Positions 23,902 to 32,202 are shown, counted from the stretch's first letter. The stretch is DNA of 38,611 bases from Prevotella sp. CAG:485 (GCA_000437495.1 FR897821.1:1-38611); one strand, 5' to 3'. Numbers and translations are program-made. Notes: a model not told the origin generated them from the sequence alone.

Positions 23902-23933
23902 TTTGCACAATAGCGATAAAAATAGTAATTTTG
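23902..23933 (+). promoter_or_regulatory. Promoter of pckA
   Basis: TTTG (23902-23905) and TAATTTTG (23926-23933) are 20 nt apart, a full consensus match. Transcription would start near 23939, leaving a leader of about 165 nt before the pckA ATG. Confidence 0.75.
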
Positions 23934-24046
23934 CGGTCGGATAAGGCAACCGCAGAGGCCTTTCCAACGTTTTACAGGTAATAGCAAAGAAAGGTGTGCT
24001 GCCATGCACCCTTTAGAAAAGAAAACACACATATTAACCCAATAGG

Positions 24047-24081
24047 CCCGCGGGCGACGGCAAGGTATTGCCCGGCCCGGG
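24047..24081 (+). promoter_or_regulatory. GC-rich hairpin in the pckA leader
   Basis: Within the pckA leader GGCAA (24059-24063) pairs with TTGCC (24068-24072) around a GGTA loop, with GGGC (24052-24055) and GCCC (24075-24078) able to extend the stem across small internal loops. It ends about 25 nt before the start codon. It might influence translation, but no known riboswitch class is recognised. Confidence 0.35.
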
Positions 24082-24104
24082 AGGTCAAAATACTAAATTA
24101 AGCT

Positions 24105-25718
24105 ATGGCACAAATAGATTTGTCGCAGTATGGCATCAAAGATGTCAAAAACATCATCTACAATCCAAGCTACGACGACTTGTACCGCGACGAGCTGAAC
24201 CCGGAGCTGAAAGGCTACGAGCGTGGCATCCTTACCTCCAACGGTGCGGTCGACGTCTTTACCGGCGTTTATACAGGCCGTTCGCCTAAAGACAAATATC
24301 TGGTGCGCGACGACGTTACCGAGAACACCGTGTGGTGGACTTCCGACGACTATAAGAACGACAACAAACCCATCACTCCCAAGGTATGGGATCGCCTGAA
24401 AGAGGAAGCCATTGAGGAGCTGTGCAACAAGACTCTCTATGTTGTTGACTGCTTCTGCGGCGCCAATGCCGGCACACGTCTGCGCGTTCGCTTCATCATG
24501 GAAGTGGCCTGGCAGGCTCACTTCGTTACCAATATGTTTATCCGCCCCACCAAAGAGGAGCTGAAAGACTTTACCCCCGACTTCGTGGTCTTCAACGCCA
24601 GCAAGGCTAAATGCCACGACTACAAAGAGTTAGGTCTGAACTCTGAAACTGTGGTAGCGTTCAACATCAAAGACCGTCAGCAGGTAATCATCAACACATG
24701 GTATGGCGGCGAGATGAAGAAGGGCATCTTCTCAATGATGAACTACTTCAACCCGCTTCGCGGCATCGCTTCCATGCACTGCTCGGCCAACACCGACCTG
24801 CAGGGCAAAAACACCGCCGTATTCTTCGGTCTGAGCGGCACGGGTAAGACCACTCTGAGCACCGACCCGAACCGTCTGCTCATCGGCGACGACGAACACG
24901 GATGGGACGACGACGGCGTATTCAACTACGAAGGCGGCTGCTACGCAAAGGTCATCAACCTTGACCCCGAAAGCGAGCCCGACATCTTCAACGCCATCAG
25001 CCGCGACGCTCTGCTCGAGAACGTTACCGTTGAGTTCCGCAGTCCGGAAGGCGTTTGCGACTATGCCGACAAGAGCGTTACGGAGAACACCCGCGTTTCT
25101 TACCCCATCTACCATATCAAGAACATCGTTAAACCCATCTCCAAGGGTCCGGCTGCCAAGCAGGTTATCTTCCTGAGCGCCGACGCCTTCGGTGTTCTTC
25201 CTCCCGTATCGCTGCTCGACAACGAACAGGCCAAATACTACTTCCTGAGCGGCTTCACCGCCAAACTGGCAGGTACCGAACGCGGCATCACCGAGCCGAC
25301 TCCCACCTTCTCAGCATGCTTCGGACAGGCCTTCCTGAGCCTGCATCCCACCAAATATGCCGAGGAGCTGGTTAAGAAGATGCAGGTGAGCGGTGCACGC
25401 GCTTATCTGGTGAACACCGGCTGGAACGGCACAGGCAAACGTATCTCCATACGCGACACCCGCGGCATTATCGATGACATCCTCAACGGCGACATCGACA
25501 AAGCTCCCACCAAGGTGCTGCCTTACTTCAACTTCACCATTCCCACCGAGCTGCCGGGCGTAGATCCCAAGATTCTCGACCCGCGCGACACCTATGCCGA
25601 TGCACGCGAATGGGATGAGAAGGCCAAGAAACTGGCAGGCATGTTCATCGACAACTTCCGCAAGTTCGAGAACAACCCCGCCGGCAAAGCCCTCGTAGCA
25701 GCAGGCCCGCAACTCTGA
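24105..25718 (+). CDS. pckA: Phosphoenolpyruvate carboxykinase (ATP)
   Basis: A 537-residue cytoplasmic enzyme converting oxaloacetate and ATP to phosphoenolpyruvate, CO2 and ADP. In gut Bacteroidota it commonly runs in the carboxylating direction toward succinate and propionate. Visible motifs are TGRSPKDKYLVRD near the N-terminus, WYGGEMKKGIFSMMNY, the P-loop GLSGTGKTTLS (about 242-252), the metal-binding GDDEHGWDDDGVFNYEGG, and ENTRVSYPI. The length is that of the ATP-dependent bacterial class. Strong regular codon usage suggests high expression. It is monocistronic between its own promoter and the 13-bp terminator hairpin at 25755-25783. Confidence 0.97.
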   Translation: MAQIDLSQYGIKDVKNIIYNPSYDDLYRDELNPELKGYERGILTSNGAVDVFTGVYTGRSPKDKYLVRDDVTENTVWWTSDDYKNDNKPITPKVWDRLKEEAIEELCNKTLYVVDCFCGANAGTRLRVRFIMEVAWQAHFVTNMFIRPTKEELKDFTPDFVVFNASKAKCHDYKELGLNSETVVAFNIKDRQQVIINTWYGGEMKKGIFSMMNYFNPLRGIASMHCSANTDLQGKNTAVFFGLSGTGKTTLSTDPNRLLIGDDEHGWDDDGVFNYEGGCYAKVINLDPESEPDIFNAISRDALLENVTVEFRSPEGVCDYADKSVTENTRVSYPIYHIKNIVKPISKGPAAKQVIFLSADAFGVLPPVSLLDNEQAKYYFLSGFTAKLAGTERGITEPTPTFSACFGQAFLSLHPTKYAEELVKKMQVSGARAYLVNTGWNGTGKRISIRDTRGIIDDILNGDIDKAPTKVLPYFNFTIPTELPGVDPKILDPRDTYADAREWDEKAKKLAGMFIDNFRKFENNPAGKALVAAGPQL

Positions 25719-25754
25719 TAACCCGCTTTACAACAAGCACTTAGCTCTATAACC

Positions 25755-25786
25755 AAGAGGCCGCGTCCCCGACGCGGCCTCTTTCT
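25755..25786 (+). terminator. Rho-independent terminator of pckA
   Basis: AAGAGGCCGCGTC (25755-25767) pairs perfectly over 13 bp with GACGCGGCCTCTT (25771-25783) around a CCC loop and runs into a short T-rich tract. It lies 37 nt after the pckA stop codon. Confidence 0.9.
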
Positions 25787-25791
25787 AATTT

Positions 25792-25837
25792 CCCAAAACT
25801 CCCAAAACTCCCATCATTCCCATGCCTCCCATCACCC
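25792..25837. repeat. C-run array, about 9-nt period, 3' of the ABC ATPase gene
   Basis: Six runs of CCC are spaced about nine bases apart; the first units are two near-identical copies of TCCCAAAAC, then TCCCATCAT, TCCCATGCC and TCCCATCAC. On the minus strand, which is the sense strand of the ABC gene ending at 25842, this gives six GGG runs just after the stop codon. They could form a G-quadruplex in the transcript's 3' end. Confidence 0.7.
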
Positions 25838-25841
25838 GGGC

Positions 25842-26558
25842 TCACTCCCTGTTGTGGTACTTCAGTGCCGCATACGGCGAGCGCGGCCCGTGGTGCGTAT
25901 TCTGGCACACCTCCACACCCCTGTTTACGATGATGTGCTTATTGGCCATGCCCGAAATCACCGTCATTTCGTGGCTTACGAGGATAATAGTGCTGCTCTT
26001 TGCCAAGTCGGCCACAATGTGATAGATTTGCTGTTCAAAGTGCTTGTCGACGTACGACAGAGGCTCGTCGAGCACCACCACCTCAGGCTGCGAAATAATG
26101 GCCCTTGCCAGCAGAGAGCGCTGCAGCTGACCGCCGCTGAGAGCATTGATAGGTTTGTGCAGAAACGGCTCCAGACCAAGCCTTTCGCTGACCTCCCCGA
26201 GACGTTGTTCAGCATCGGCAGGCTGACGCAGACCCCAGCCTGTGATGAGGCCCGAAAGCACCATCTGCCGCACCGTGATGGGGAAATGAATGTCGATACC
26301 GCTTTTCTGAGGTAGATAGCCAATGGGCAGACGCTTGGTAGGCTTGCCTTGGGCGTCGAAGTAAGTAACGCGGCCTGACGTGGGCTTGAGCAGCTTCAGC
26401 AGGATGCGCAGCAGAGTAGTCTTGCCGGCGCCATTGGGACCGCTCACAGCCATGAAATCGCCCCGGCAAACCTGCAGGCTGACATTGCTGAAAATTTGTT
26501 CCTGGCCGTAGCGCAGTCTTATATCAGAGAGTTCTATGATGGGGTTGCAGAGATTCAT
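25842..26558 (-). CDS. Zinc/manganese-type ABC transporter ATPase (ZnuC-like)
   Basis: A 238-residue ABC ATPase with Walker A GPNGAGKTT, signature LSGGQLQRSLLARAI, Walker B VVVLDEPLSYVD and a switch histidine in ILVSHEM. KKSGIDIHFPITV is typical of the metal-chelate (ZnuC/MntB) branch. Its ATG overlaps the stop of the substrate-binding protein gene by 4 nt, so both act in the same uptake system across the cytoplasmic membrane. No permease gene follows: the next gene is convergent pckA. The permease must therefore be encoded elsewhere, or the locus has lost it. The exact metal is inferred from the His-rich partner. Confidence 0.88.
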   Translation of the reverse strand: MNLCNPIIELSDIRLRYGQEQIFSNVSLQVCRGDFMAVSGPNGAGKTTLLRILLKLLKPTSGRVTYFDAQGKPTKRLPIGYLPQKSGIDIHFPITVRQMVLSGLITGWGLRQPADAEQRLGEVSERLGLEPFLHKPINALSGGQLQRSLLARAIISQPEVVVLDEPLSYVDKHFEQQIYHIVADLAKSSTIILVSHEMTVISGMANKHIIVNRGVEVCQNTHHGPRSPYAALKYHNRE

Positions 26559-27460
26559 TGGCGGCTTTGTTTAGAGTAGGCTGAGTTGAGCTGGCGCGAC
26601 AGGTCATAAAGCGACCTTATGATGTCGGGCTGCATCAGCGAAGTCTTTATCAGAGGCAGTTGCAGGTCGGCGTTGAGGGCCTCGGCCATGCGCGGCGAGT
26701 GTTCCTGTTCAATGATGAAAGCCACGGCACCGTGAGCCTTCACCTCATCCACCACATCGGCCATTTGCCGTGGCGACGGCTCCTTATGACCCTCCTGAAT
26801 CGCAGTCTGGCGGAAGCCGTATTCGCGGGCGAGAAAGCTGAGCGACGGATGCCATATCACCACCGCCTGCCCGCGCAGAGGGCTCAGGTCGTTGGTCATT
26901 TGTTGCTGAAGGCGCGTCAGCTCGCGACTCAGCGCGGTGTGGTTGCTCACATACTGATTCCTGAGAGCAGGATTGGCGCGCACAGCCACTTGCAGCAGCG
27001 TGTCGGCCATTATCTGCAGTTGTCGCGGCGTTGTCCAGACGTGCGGGTCGTCGCCCTCATGGTCGTGATGATGCTCTTCGCCCTCGTCGTGATGATGATG
27101 CGGATGAGCGCATACGAACGTGCGGCTGACCACGAGCTGCGGATATATGTTTTTGAGCTTCGGCGCCATGCTCTCTTCAAAAGGCAGCGTACCCACCATG
27201 GCATATTCGCCGCTCTCCTCCAGGCTGCGCTGAGCCTGCATCGACGGCTCATAGGATTCGGCGTCGGCACCCGGCGGAAGCATAGTGTTGATGTTGAGGC
27301 TGTTGCCGGCAATCTTCTGCAGCAGGAAGGCCTGCGGCGGAATACTCACCGTTACAGTGGGGCGTGTGCCGATGTCGGCGCCGCCGTTTCGGGTGCAGCC
27401 GCTGAAGAAGAGGGTCAACAGGGCCGCTGACAGCCACATTATGATTATGCGCGTTCTCAT
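26555..27460 (-). CDS. Zinc-type ABC transporter substrate-binding lipoprotein (ZnuA-like)
   Basis: A 301-residue cluster A-I binding protein. The signal peptide ends in the lipobox FSGC (C22). A His/Asp/Glu-rich loop (about 117-140, including HPHHHHDEGEEHHHDHE) is characteristic of zinc-specific members. His140 in DPHVW and the His in IWHPSLSFLAREYGF are the expected second and third metal ligands. The usual first ligand, a His in the PPGAxxHxYEP region, is Glu68 here (PPGADAESYEP). The start is ATG 27460, five bases after a consensus -7 box; an upstream start would place the signal sequence too far inside. It is paired with the ATPase gene but has no permease. Confidence 0.88.
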   Translation of the reverse strand: MRTRIIIMWLSAALLTLFFSGCTRNGGADIGTRPTVTVSIPPQAFLLQKIAGNSLNINTMLPPGADAESYEPSMQAQRSLEESGEYAMVGTLPFEESMAPKLKNIYPQLVVSRTFVCAHPHHHHDEGEEHHHDHEGDDPHVWTTPRQLQIMADTLLQVAVRANPALRNQYVSNHTALSRELTRLQQQMTNDLSPLRGQAVVIWHPSLSFLAREYGFRQTAIQEGHKEPSPRQMADVVDEVKAHGAVAFIIEQEHSPRMAEALNADLQLPLIKTSLMQPDIIRSLYDLSRQLNSAYSKQSRQ

Positions 27461-27465
27461 CACCG

Positions 27466-27497
27466 CAAAATTACTGCTTTTTTGTAGGGTTGGCAAC
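27466..27497 (-). promoter_or_regulatory. Promoter of the zinc-type ABC genes, leaderless
   Basis: Minus-strand TAATTTTG (27473-27466) with GTTG 20 nt upstream (27497-27494). Only five bases (CGGTG) separate the box from the ATG, implying a leaderless transcript. It is divergent from, and close to, the valS promoter. No palindromic Zur-type operator is evident by eye. Confidence 0.65.
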
Positions 27498-27528
27498 TTT
27501 TGAAGAATGCTTTTTGCGAAATTTTTGC

Positions 27529-27536
27529 TACCTTTG
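27529..27536 (+). promoter_or_regulatory. -7 box of valS
   Basis: TACCTTTG matches the -7 consensus and precedes the valS ATG by 22 nt. The -33 region is weak (AATG at a 19-nt spacing), so only the -7 element is well supported. Confidence 0.55.
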
Positions 27537-27558
27537 CATCTTGAAAAATTAAATCAAT

Positions 27559-30198
27559 ATGGCCATAAACGAACTTGCAGCAAAATATGACCCCCATGCC
27601 GTGGAGGGCCGATGGTATGAGTACTGGATGGAGCATGATTTGTTTCATTCGGAGCCTGACGACCGTGAACCGTATGTGATAGTGATTCCGCCCCCCAATG
27701 TTACGGGCGTGCTGCACATGGGCCACATGTTGAATAACACTATTCAGGATATACTTGTTCGGCGCGCGCGCATGACGGGCAAGAATGCCCTGTGGGTGCC
27801 GGGCACCGACCATGCGGCTATCTCCACCGAGGCCAAGGTGGTGGCAAAGTTGGCTGCCGACGGCATTGACAAGTCGCAGCTCACTCGCGAAGAGTTCCTG
27901 AAGCACGCCTGGGACTGGACGCATAAGTATGGCGGCATAATTCTGCAGCAGCTCAAACGCTTGGGCGCGTCGTGCGACTGGAGCCGCACGGCTTTCACCA
28001 TGGACCCGGTGCTGTCGGCAAGCGTCATAAAGGTGTTCAACAAGCTTTACGCCAAAGGGTATATATACCGCGGTGCGCGAATGGTGAACTGGGACCCGAA
28101 AGCTCTCACTGCTCTCAGCGACGAGGAGGTGATATATAAGGAGGAGAAGAGCCATCTTTTCAACCTGCGTTACTACGTTGCCGATGATGCCGAAGGCCGT
28201 TATATAGTGGTTGCAACAACGCGTCCGGAGACCATCTTAGGTGATACGGCGGTGTGCATCAACCCCAACGACGAACGTTATCACTGGCTGCGCGGCAAAC
28301 GCGTCATAGTGCCGCTGGTGGGCAGGGAAGTGCCGATTATAGAAGATGAGTATGTGGAGATGGACTTCGGCACCGGTTGCCTCAAGGTTACTCCGGCTCA
28401 CGACGTCAACGACTATAACCTGGGCCTGAAGCACAATCTGCCCAGCATTGACATCTTCAACCCCGACGGCACCATTTCCGAGGCCGGAGGAATGTATGTG
28501 GGCAAAGACCGTTTCGAGGTTCGCAAACTCATCATGGACGACCTCAAGGCTCGCAACCTGGTGGAGAAGGTGGAAGACTACGTCAACAAGGTAGGCCACT
28601 CCGAGCGCACTGACGCCGTTATTGAGCCGAAGCTCTCTACGCAGTGGTTCGTGCGTATGGACGAACTGGCAAAGCCTGCTCTGAAGGGCGTGGAAGAGGA
28701 TGAGATAAAGTTCGTGCCGGCCAAGTTCAAGAATCTCTATCGCCACTGGATGACCAACATCAAAGACTGGTGCATCAGCCGTCAGCTCTGGTGGGGTCAT
28801 CAGATTCCGGCCTGGTATCTGCCCGACGGCCGTTATGTGGTAGCCGAGAATACGGCTGAGGCGCTGGAGAAAGCCATTGAGCTGAGCGGAAACGCTGCTC
28901 TGACGCTCGATGACCTGACCCGCGACCCGGACTGTCTCGATACCTGGTTCAGCTCCTGGCTCTGGCCGATATCTCTCTTCAACGGCATTCTGGAGCCCGA
29001 GAACAAGGAGTTCAAGTATTACTATCCTACCACAGACCTGGTAACGGCCCCCGACATCATTTTCTTCTGGGTGGCCCGCATGATTGTGGCCGGTTATGAG
29101 TTCACCGGCAATCAGCCTTTCAACAATGTCTATTTCACCGGCATTGTGCGCGACAAGTTAGGCCGCAAGATGAGCAAGAGTCTTGGCAACTCGCCCGATC
29201 CTCTGGAACTGATCGACCGCTTCGGCGCCGACGGTGTGCGCATGGGGCTGATGCTGAATGCTCCGGCCGGGCACGACATCATGTACGATGATTCGCTGTG
29301 TGAGCAGGGCCGCAATTTCTGCAACAAGATATGGAACGCTTTCCGCCTCATCGACGGCTGGACCGTTGACGACTCTCTTGCTCAGCCCGAACACTCGCGC
29401 CTGGCCGCCAAGTGGTTTGAGGCCGCGCTGCAGGCTACAATGGCCGAGGTGGATGACCTCATGGGCAAATTCCGTATCTCGGAGGCTCTCATGGCTCTCT
29501 ATAAGCTCTTCTGGGACGAGTTCTCGGCATGGTATCTGGAGATTATCAAGCCCGGTTATCAGCAACCGCTCGACAAGCAGACAATGGCCGATGTGCGCCG
29601 CTTCTTCACCGTTTTGCTGCAACTGTTGCACCCCTTCATGCCCTTCATCACCGAGGAGCTGTGGCAGCATATCAGCCCGCGTCAGACGGGCGAGAGCATC
29701 ATGGTAAGTCAGCAGCCCGCCATCAATATTCAGCCCGGCGACGCCGACCTGCTCAAGGCTTTCAATACCCTCAAAGAGATTGTGGCCGGTGTGCGCACAG
29801 TGCGCAAGCAGAAACAGATACCCCAGAAGAATCCGCTCGAGCTGCTTGTGCTTGGACAGCATGACCCCATGCTCGATTCCATCCTGGTGAAGATGGCCAA
29901 TCTCAGCGCCATAAAGGCTGTGGATGAGAAACCGGCCATGGCGGCTGCCTGGCGTGTTGAGGCTACTGAATATGCCATACCGTTGGCCGGCAATGTGGAT
30001 GTGGCTGAGGAACGGGCCAAACTCGAAGTCGACCTCAAGCGCTTCAAAGACTTCAAAGCCGGTGTGGAGAAGAAATTATCCAACGAGCGGTTTGTGGCGA
30101 ATGCTCCCGAGGCTGTAGTGGCTCTCGAAAGAAAGAAACTTGCCGACGCCACCGCCAAGATAGAAGCCATTGAGGCTTCGTTGGCTGCCCTGCAATAA
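27559..30198 (+). CDS. valS: Valyl-tRNA synthetase
   Basis: An 879-residue class Ia synthetase that charges tRNA-Val and edits mis-activated threonine. The HIGH motif is HMGH (53-56) in PPPNVTGVLHMGHM, the KMSKS motif is at about 535-540 (GRKMSKSLGN), and the CP1 editing domain includes TTRPETILGDTAV and GTGCLKVTPAHDVND. The anticodon-binding domain (RFFTVLLQLLHPFMPFITEELW) and a C-terminal valyl-type coiled coil (about 815-879, rich in Lys, Glu and Ala) complete it. It is full length for the bacterial enzyme. It appears monocistronic, because the next gene is convergent. Confidence 0.98.
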   Translation: MAINELAAKYDPHAVEGRWYEYWMEHDLFHSEPDDREPYVIVIPPPNVTGVLHMGHMLNNTIQDILVRRARMTGKNALWVPGTDHAAISTEAKVVAKLAADGIDKSQLTREEFLKHAWDWTHKYGGIILQQLKRLGASCDWSRTAFTMDPVLSASVIKVFNKLYAKGYIYRGARMVNWDPKALTALSDEEVIYKEEKSHLFNLRYYVADDAEGRYIVVATTRPETILGDTAVCINPNDERYHWLRGKRVIVPLVGREVPIIEDEYVEMDFGTGCLKVTPAHDVNDYNLGLKHNLPSIDIFNPDGTISEAGGMYVGKDRFEVRKLIMDDLKARNLVEKVEDYVNKVGHSERTDAVIEPKLSTQWFVRMDELAKPALKGVEEDEIKFVPAKFKNLYRHWMTNIKDWCISRQLWWGHQIPAWYLPDGRYVVAENTAEALEKAIELSGNAALTLDDLTRDPDCLDTWFSSWLWPISLFNGILEPENKEFKYYYPTTDLVTAPDIIFFWVARMIVAGYEFTGNQPFNNVYFTGIVRDKLGRKMSKSLGNSPDPLELIDRFGADGVRMGLMLNAPAGHDIMYDDSLCEQGRNFCNKIWNAFRLIDGWTVDDSLAQPEHSRLAAKWFEAALQATMAEVDDLMGKFRISEALMALYKLFWDEFSAWYLEIIKPGYQQPLDKQTMADVRRFFTVLLQLLHPFMPFITEELWQHISPRQTGESIMVSQQPAINIQPGDADLLKAFNTLKEIVAGVRTVRKQKQIPQKNPLELLVLGQHDPMLDSILVKMANLSAIKAVDEKPAMAAAWRVEATEYAIPLAGNVDVAEERAKLEVDLKRFKDFKAGVEKKLSNERFVANAPEAVVALERKKLADATAKIEAIEASLAALQ

Positions 30199-30285
30199 TT
30201 CCAACACAGAATACTTCCGACCGGTCTGCCCCCTTTCCCTCAGACAGTATTGCTGAAAATTTAAGGCTGAAGTTCCCCAAAAAAA

Positions 30286-31635
30286 TTAGGATTCGGGGGA
30301 ATTGGGGGCTTTGGGGGATTCGGGGGATTGGGGATGGGAGGGGGAGCTGGGGGATTTTCGGTGGCGCAAAAGGACGGGGATGAAAGACATGAGGGCCAAT
30401 AGGAGGATGAGGAGGGTGGCGTACAGGGTGAGGTTGTTCATGTAATGCACCATAGGGATGGCCATGCCGTCAAGGGTTTTCGAGGAACCGGAGGCGGTGA
30501 GCGCGTCAACGTCCGTTATGCCGAGTGTCTGTTTCCATTTTATCTTGCCGTTGACAAGGTAAACGAGCGCGGGATTGCCGCGTACCACTTCTTTTATGGC
30601 GGTGTCTTCGGCTGTGTAGATAGGATATTCGGCCAGGGATATGTCTTCCCAGCGGGCTATGGTTTCCGGGTCAGCGGCCGTTATGGCTATCATGTCTATG
30701 CCATGCTCCTGGCAATACTTATACAGCGAGTTGACAGGCCATGTATCGCGCACGGTTACATCGGTGAGATTGGGCATCAGCAAAAGCAATTGTTTTTGGT
30801 CAGGCAGAATCACCTGAGCCGTAACGTCATCATCGCCGTCGAAAATGCGCAGGTCTTTGTCGCTGTGCGATGCCTGAGCCTTAGCCGTCGCATGACTCTC
30901 TTCCTGTCGCAGGAAAGTCCAGCCATCCTCTTCGGCGGGCAGTTCGTCGGTTATGCTGAAAGCCTTCTCCGAGCCGTCGGGAGCGCGGTATATGAGCTTT
31001 ACATCATCTTCGCCGCTCTCTTCGGCGGCATTGACATCCACCATTTCGCTGCCGGCTTTATAGGGTCGGAAGTCGATTGGCGGCTGTATGTTATACCCCA
31101 GAAAGCCAATGAAAATGATGTATGCAATTGTAACGGTGAGTGCTATCCATTGCAGAGCGGGAGTAATGAGCCAATGGAGCCTTACATTGACACGCAGCAG
31201 CCACACACAAGCGGCGGCAAGGATAACATTTTTCCAAAAAGTCGCCCAGTTTGAGATTACAAAGGCATCGCCGAAACAACCGCAGTCAGGCACGGGGTTA
31301 GCAATGGCCAGCCAGAGCGAGAGGGGCAGCATGACGGCCATGACAACAGCCGAAGCCCATATCGAGGCACGTCGGAAGCACCCCAGCAGCAGCATCAGTC
31401 CAATGGCAAACTCAGCCGTGAAGAGCCCGAAAGCGGCTGTAATCATCAGCGTGTCGGGCACTTGCCATCCGAAGGCGGCAAAGTAATCGGCAATTTTATA
31501 AAACGTGCCGTAGGGGTCCACGGCTTTGCTGAAACCGGAGAAGATGAATGTGCCGCCCAGTGCCAGCCTCAGCAGCCATCCCACCACACGAACGGGCACT
31601 GTAAGTCCCGATTTTTCGAGCTCTACCGTTTTCAT
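30286..31635 (-). CDS. DoxX-like membrane protein with thioredoxin-like C-terminal region (BT_3928 type)
   Basis: A 449-residue protein. The N-terminal half has four or five membrane segments of the DoxX/MauE type (LLRLALGGTFIFSGFSKAVDP) with a conserved PDCGCFGD motif (117-123). The C-terminal half, likely periplasmic, contains a thioredoxin-fold-like stretch (LYKYCQEHGIDMIAITAAD, then RGNPALVYLVNGKIKWKQT) without a CxxC, followed by one more membrane segment. It ends in a low-complexity Ser/Pro tail encoded by G-run repeats on the opposite strand. ATG 31635 overlaps the DUF1599 stop by 4 nt. MauE relatives are linked to periplasmic disulfide chemistry; the role here is unproven. The length of the tail probably varies between strains. 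Confidence 0.75.
   Translation of the reverse strand: MKTVELEKSGLTVPVRVVGWLLRLALGGTFIFSGFSKAVDPYGTFYKIADYFAAFGWQVPDTLMITAAFGLFTAEFAIGLMLLLGCFRRASIWASAVVMAVMLPLSLWLAIANPVPDCGCFGDAFVISNWATFWKNVILAAACVWLLRVNVRLHWLITPALQWIALTVTIAYIIFIGFLGYNIQPPIDFRPYKAGSEMVDVNAAEESGEDDVKLIYRAPDGSEKAFSITDELPAEEDGWTFLRQEESHATAKAQASHSDKDLRIFDGDDDVTAQVILPDQKQLLLLMPNLTDVTVRDTWPVNSLYKYCQEHGIDMIAITAADPETIARWEDISLAEYPIYTAEDTAIKEVVRGNPALVYLVNGKIKWKQTLGITDVDALTASGSSKTLDGMAIPMVHYMNNLTLYATLLILLLALMSFIPVLLRHRKSPSSPSHPQSPESPKAPNSPES
30295..30353. repeat. G-run array in the 3' coding end of the DoxX-like gene
   Basis: Eight runs of three to five G in 59 bases on the plus strand, mostly spaced by four or five bases (GGGGGATT-like units). 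It is non-template to nothing on the plus strand but is the template strand for the minus-strand gene, coding its Ser/Pro/Asn-rich tail (PESPKAPNSPES). The run number and loop lengths are well suited to G-quadruplex formation in the DNA. Confidence 0.8.
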
Positions 31636-32186
31636 GATTCGGCCTGTTCTGCAAGGAGAATCAGCGCGAAGAGCGAATAGTTGATGATATCCATATATCC
31701 GCCTTCCACACCTTCGCTCACCAGCGTACGTCCGCAATGGTCTTCAATCTCCTTGATGCGCCGGAGTTTCTGGAGGATGATGTCGGTGATAGAGCTGACA
31801 CGCATGAGCCTCCAGGCCTCGTCGTAGTCGTGATTCTTGGCAGCCATGAGAGCGGTGGCGCGGTCAAGCATCTCGTCGTAAAGCTCGCGTGCCTGCTCAT
31901 GTGGCAGGTCATCGCTTCCGGGGGTGTGAAGCTGTATCAGCGCCATGACGGAGTAGTTCACCATGCCGATGAAAGCATCGTCCTGACCCTCGGCCACACG
32001 CGCCACAGCCTTTTCCTGCAACGAACGTATGCGGCGGGCTTTAATGTAAATCTGGTCAGTAAGCGACGAGGGCCGCATCACTCGCCATGATGTGCCGTAA
32101 TCGGCCATCTTCTTAAGGAATAAAGTGCGGCAATTCTCTTTTGCTGCGGCAAATTCTTTTGCCGTATCGGGTTGGTGGTTCTTCAT
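31632..32186 (-). CDS. DUF1599 protein with two tandem domains
   Basis: A 184-residue soluble helical protein. Two homologous halves are visible: KKMADYGTSWRVMRPSSLTDQI with KARRIRSLQEK, and AKNHDYDEAWRLMRVSSITDII with KLRRIKEIED. Each is followed by an NYS(V/L)(M/F)ALI helix. DUF1599 is widespread in Bacteroidota, and relatives have been linked to nucleotide modification or MazG-like folds; its biochemical role is not established. ATG 32186 is preferred because it lies eight bases after a -7 box; a start at 32258 would precede that promoter. It is coupled by an ATGA overlap to the DoxX-like gene. Confidence 0.82.
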   Translation of the reverse strand: MKNHQPDTAKEFAAAKENCRTLFLKKMADYGTSWRVMRPSSLTDQIYIKARRIRSLQEKAVARVAEGQDDAFIGMVNYSVMALIQLHTPGSDDLPHEQARELYDEMLDRATALMAAKNHDYDEAWRLMRVSSITDIILQKLRRIKEIEDHCGRTLVSEGVEGGYMDIINYSLFALILLAEQAES

Positions 32187-32194
32187 CTTGGATG

Positions 32195-32202
32195 CAAAGT
32201 TA
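32195..32202 (-). promoter_or_regulatory. -7 box of DUF1599 gene, nearly leaderless
   Basis: Minus-strand TAACTTTG lies eight bases before the ATG at 32186. No TTTG is seen at the -33 distance. The promoter is divergent from the one at 32221-32252. Confidence 0.5.

Noticed and set aside
29158..29862. 234-codon minus-strand open frame inside valS
   Set aside because: valS is unmistakable on the plus strand. This frame shows no motif.
30199..30285. Possible terminator after valS (AATACT/AGTATT repeat and GACCGGTC palindrome)
   Set aside because: The stems are short and separated, with no T-tract, so the evidence is too weak to annotate.
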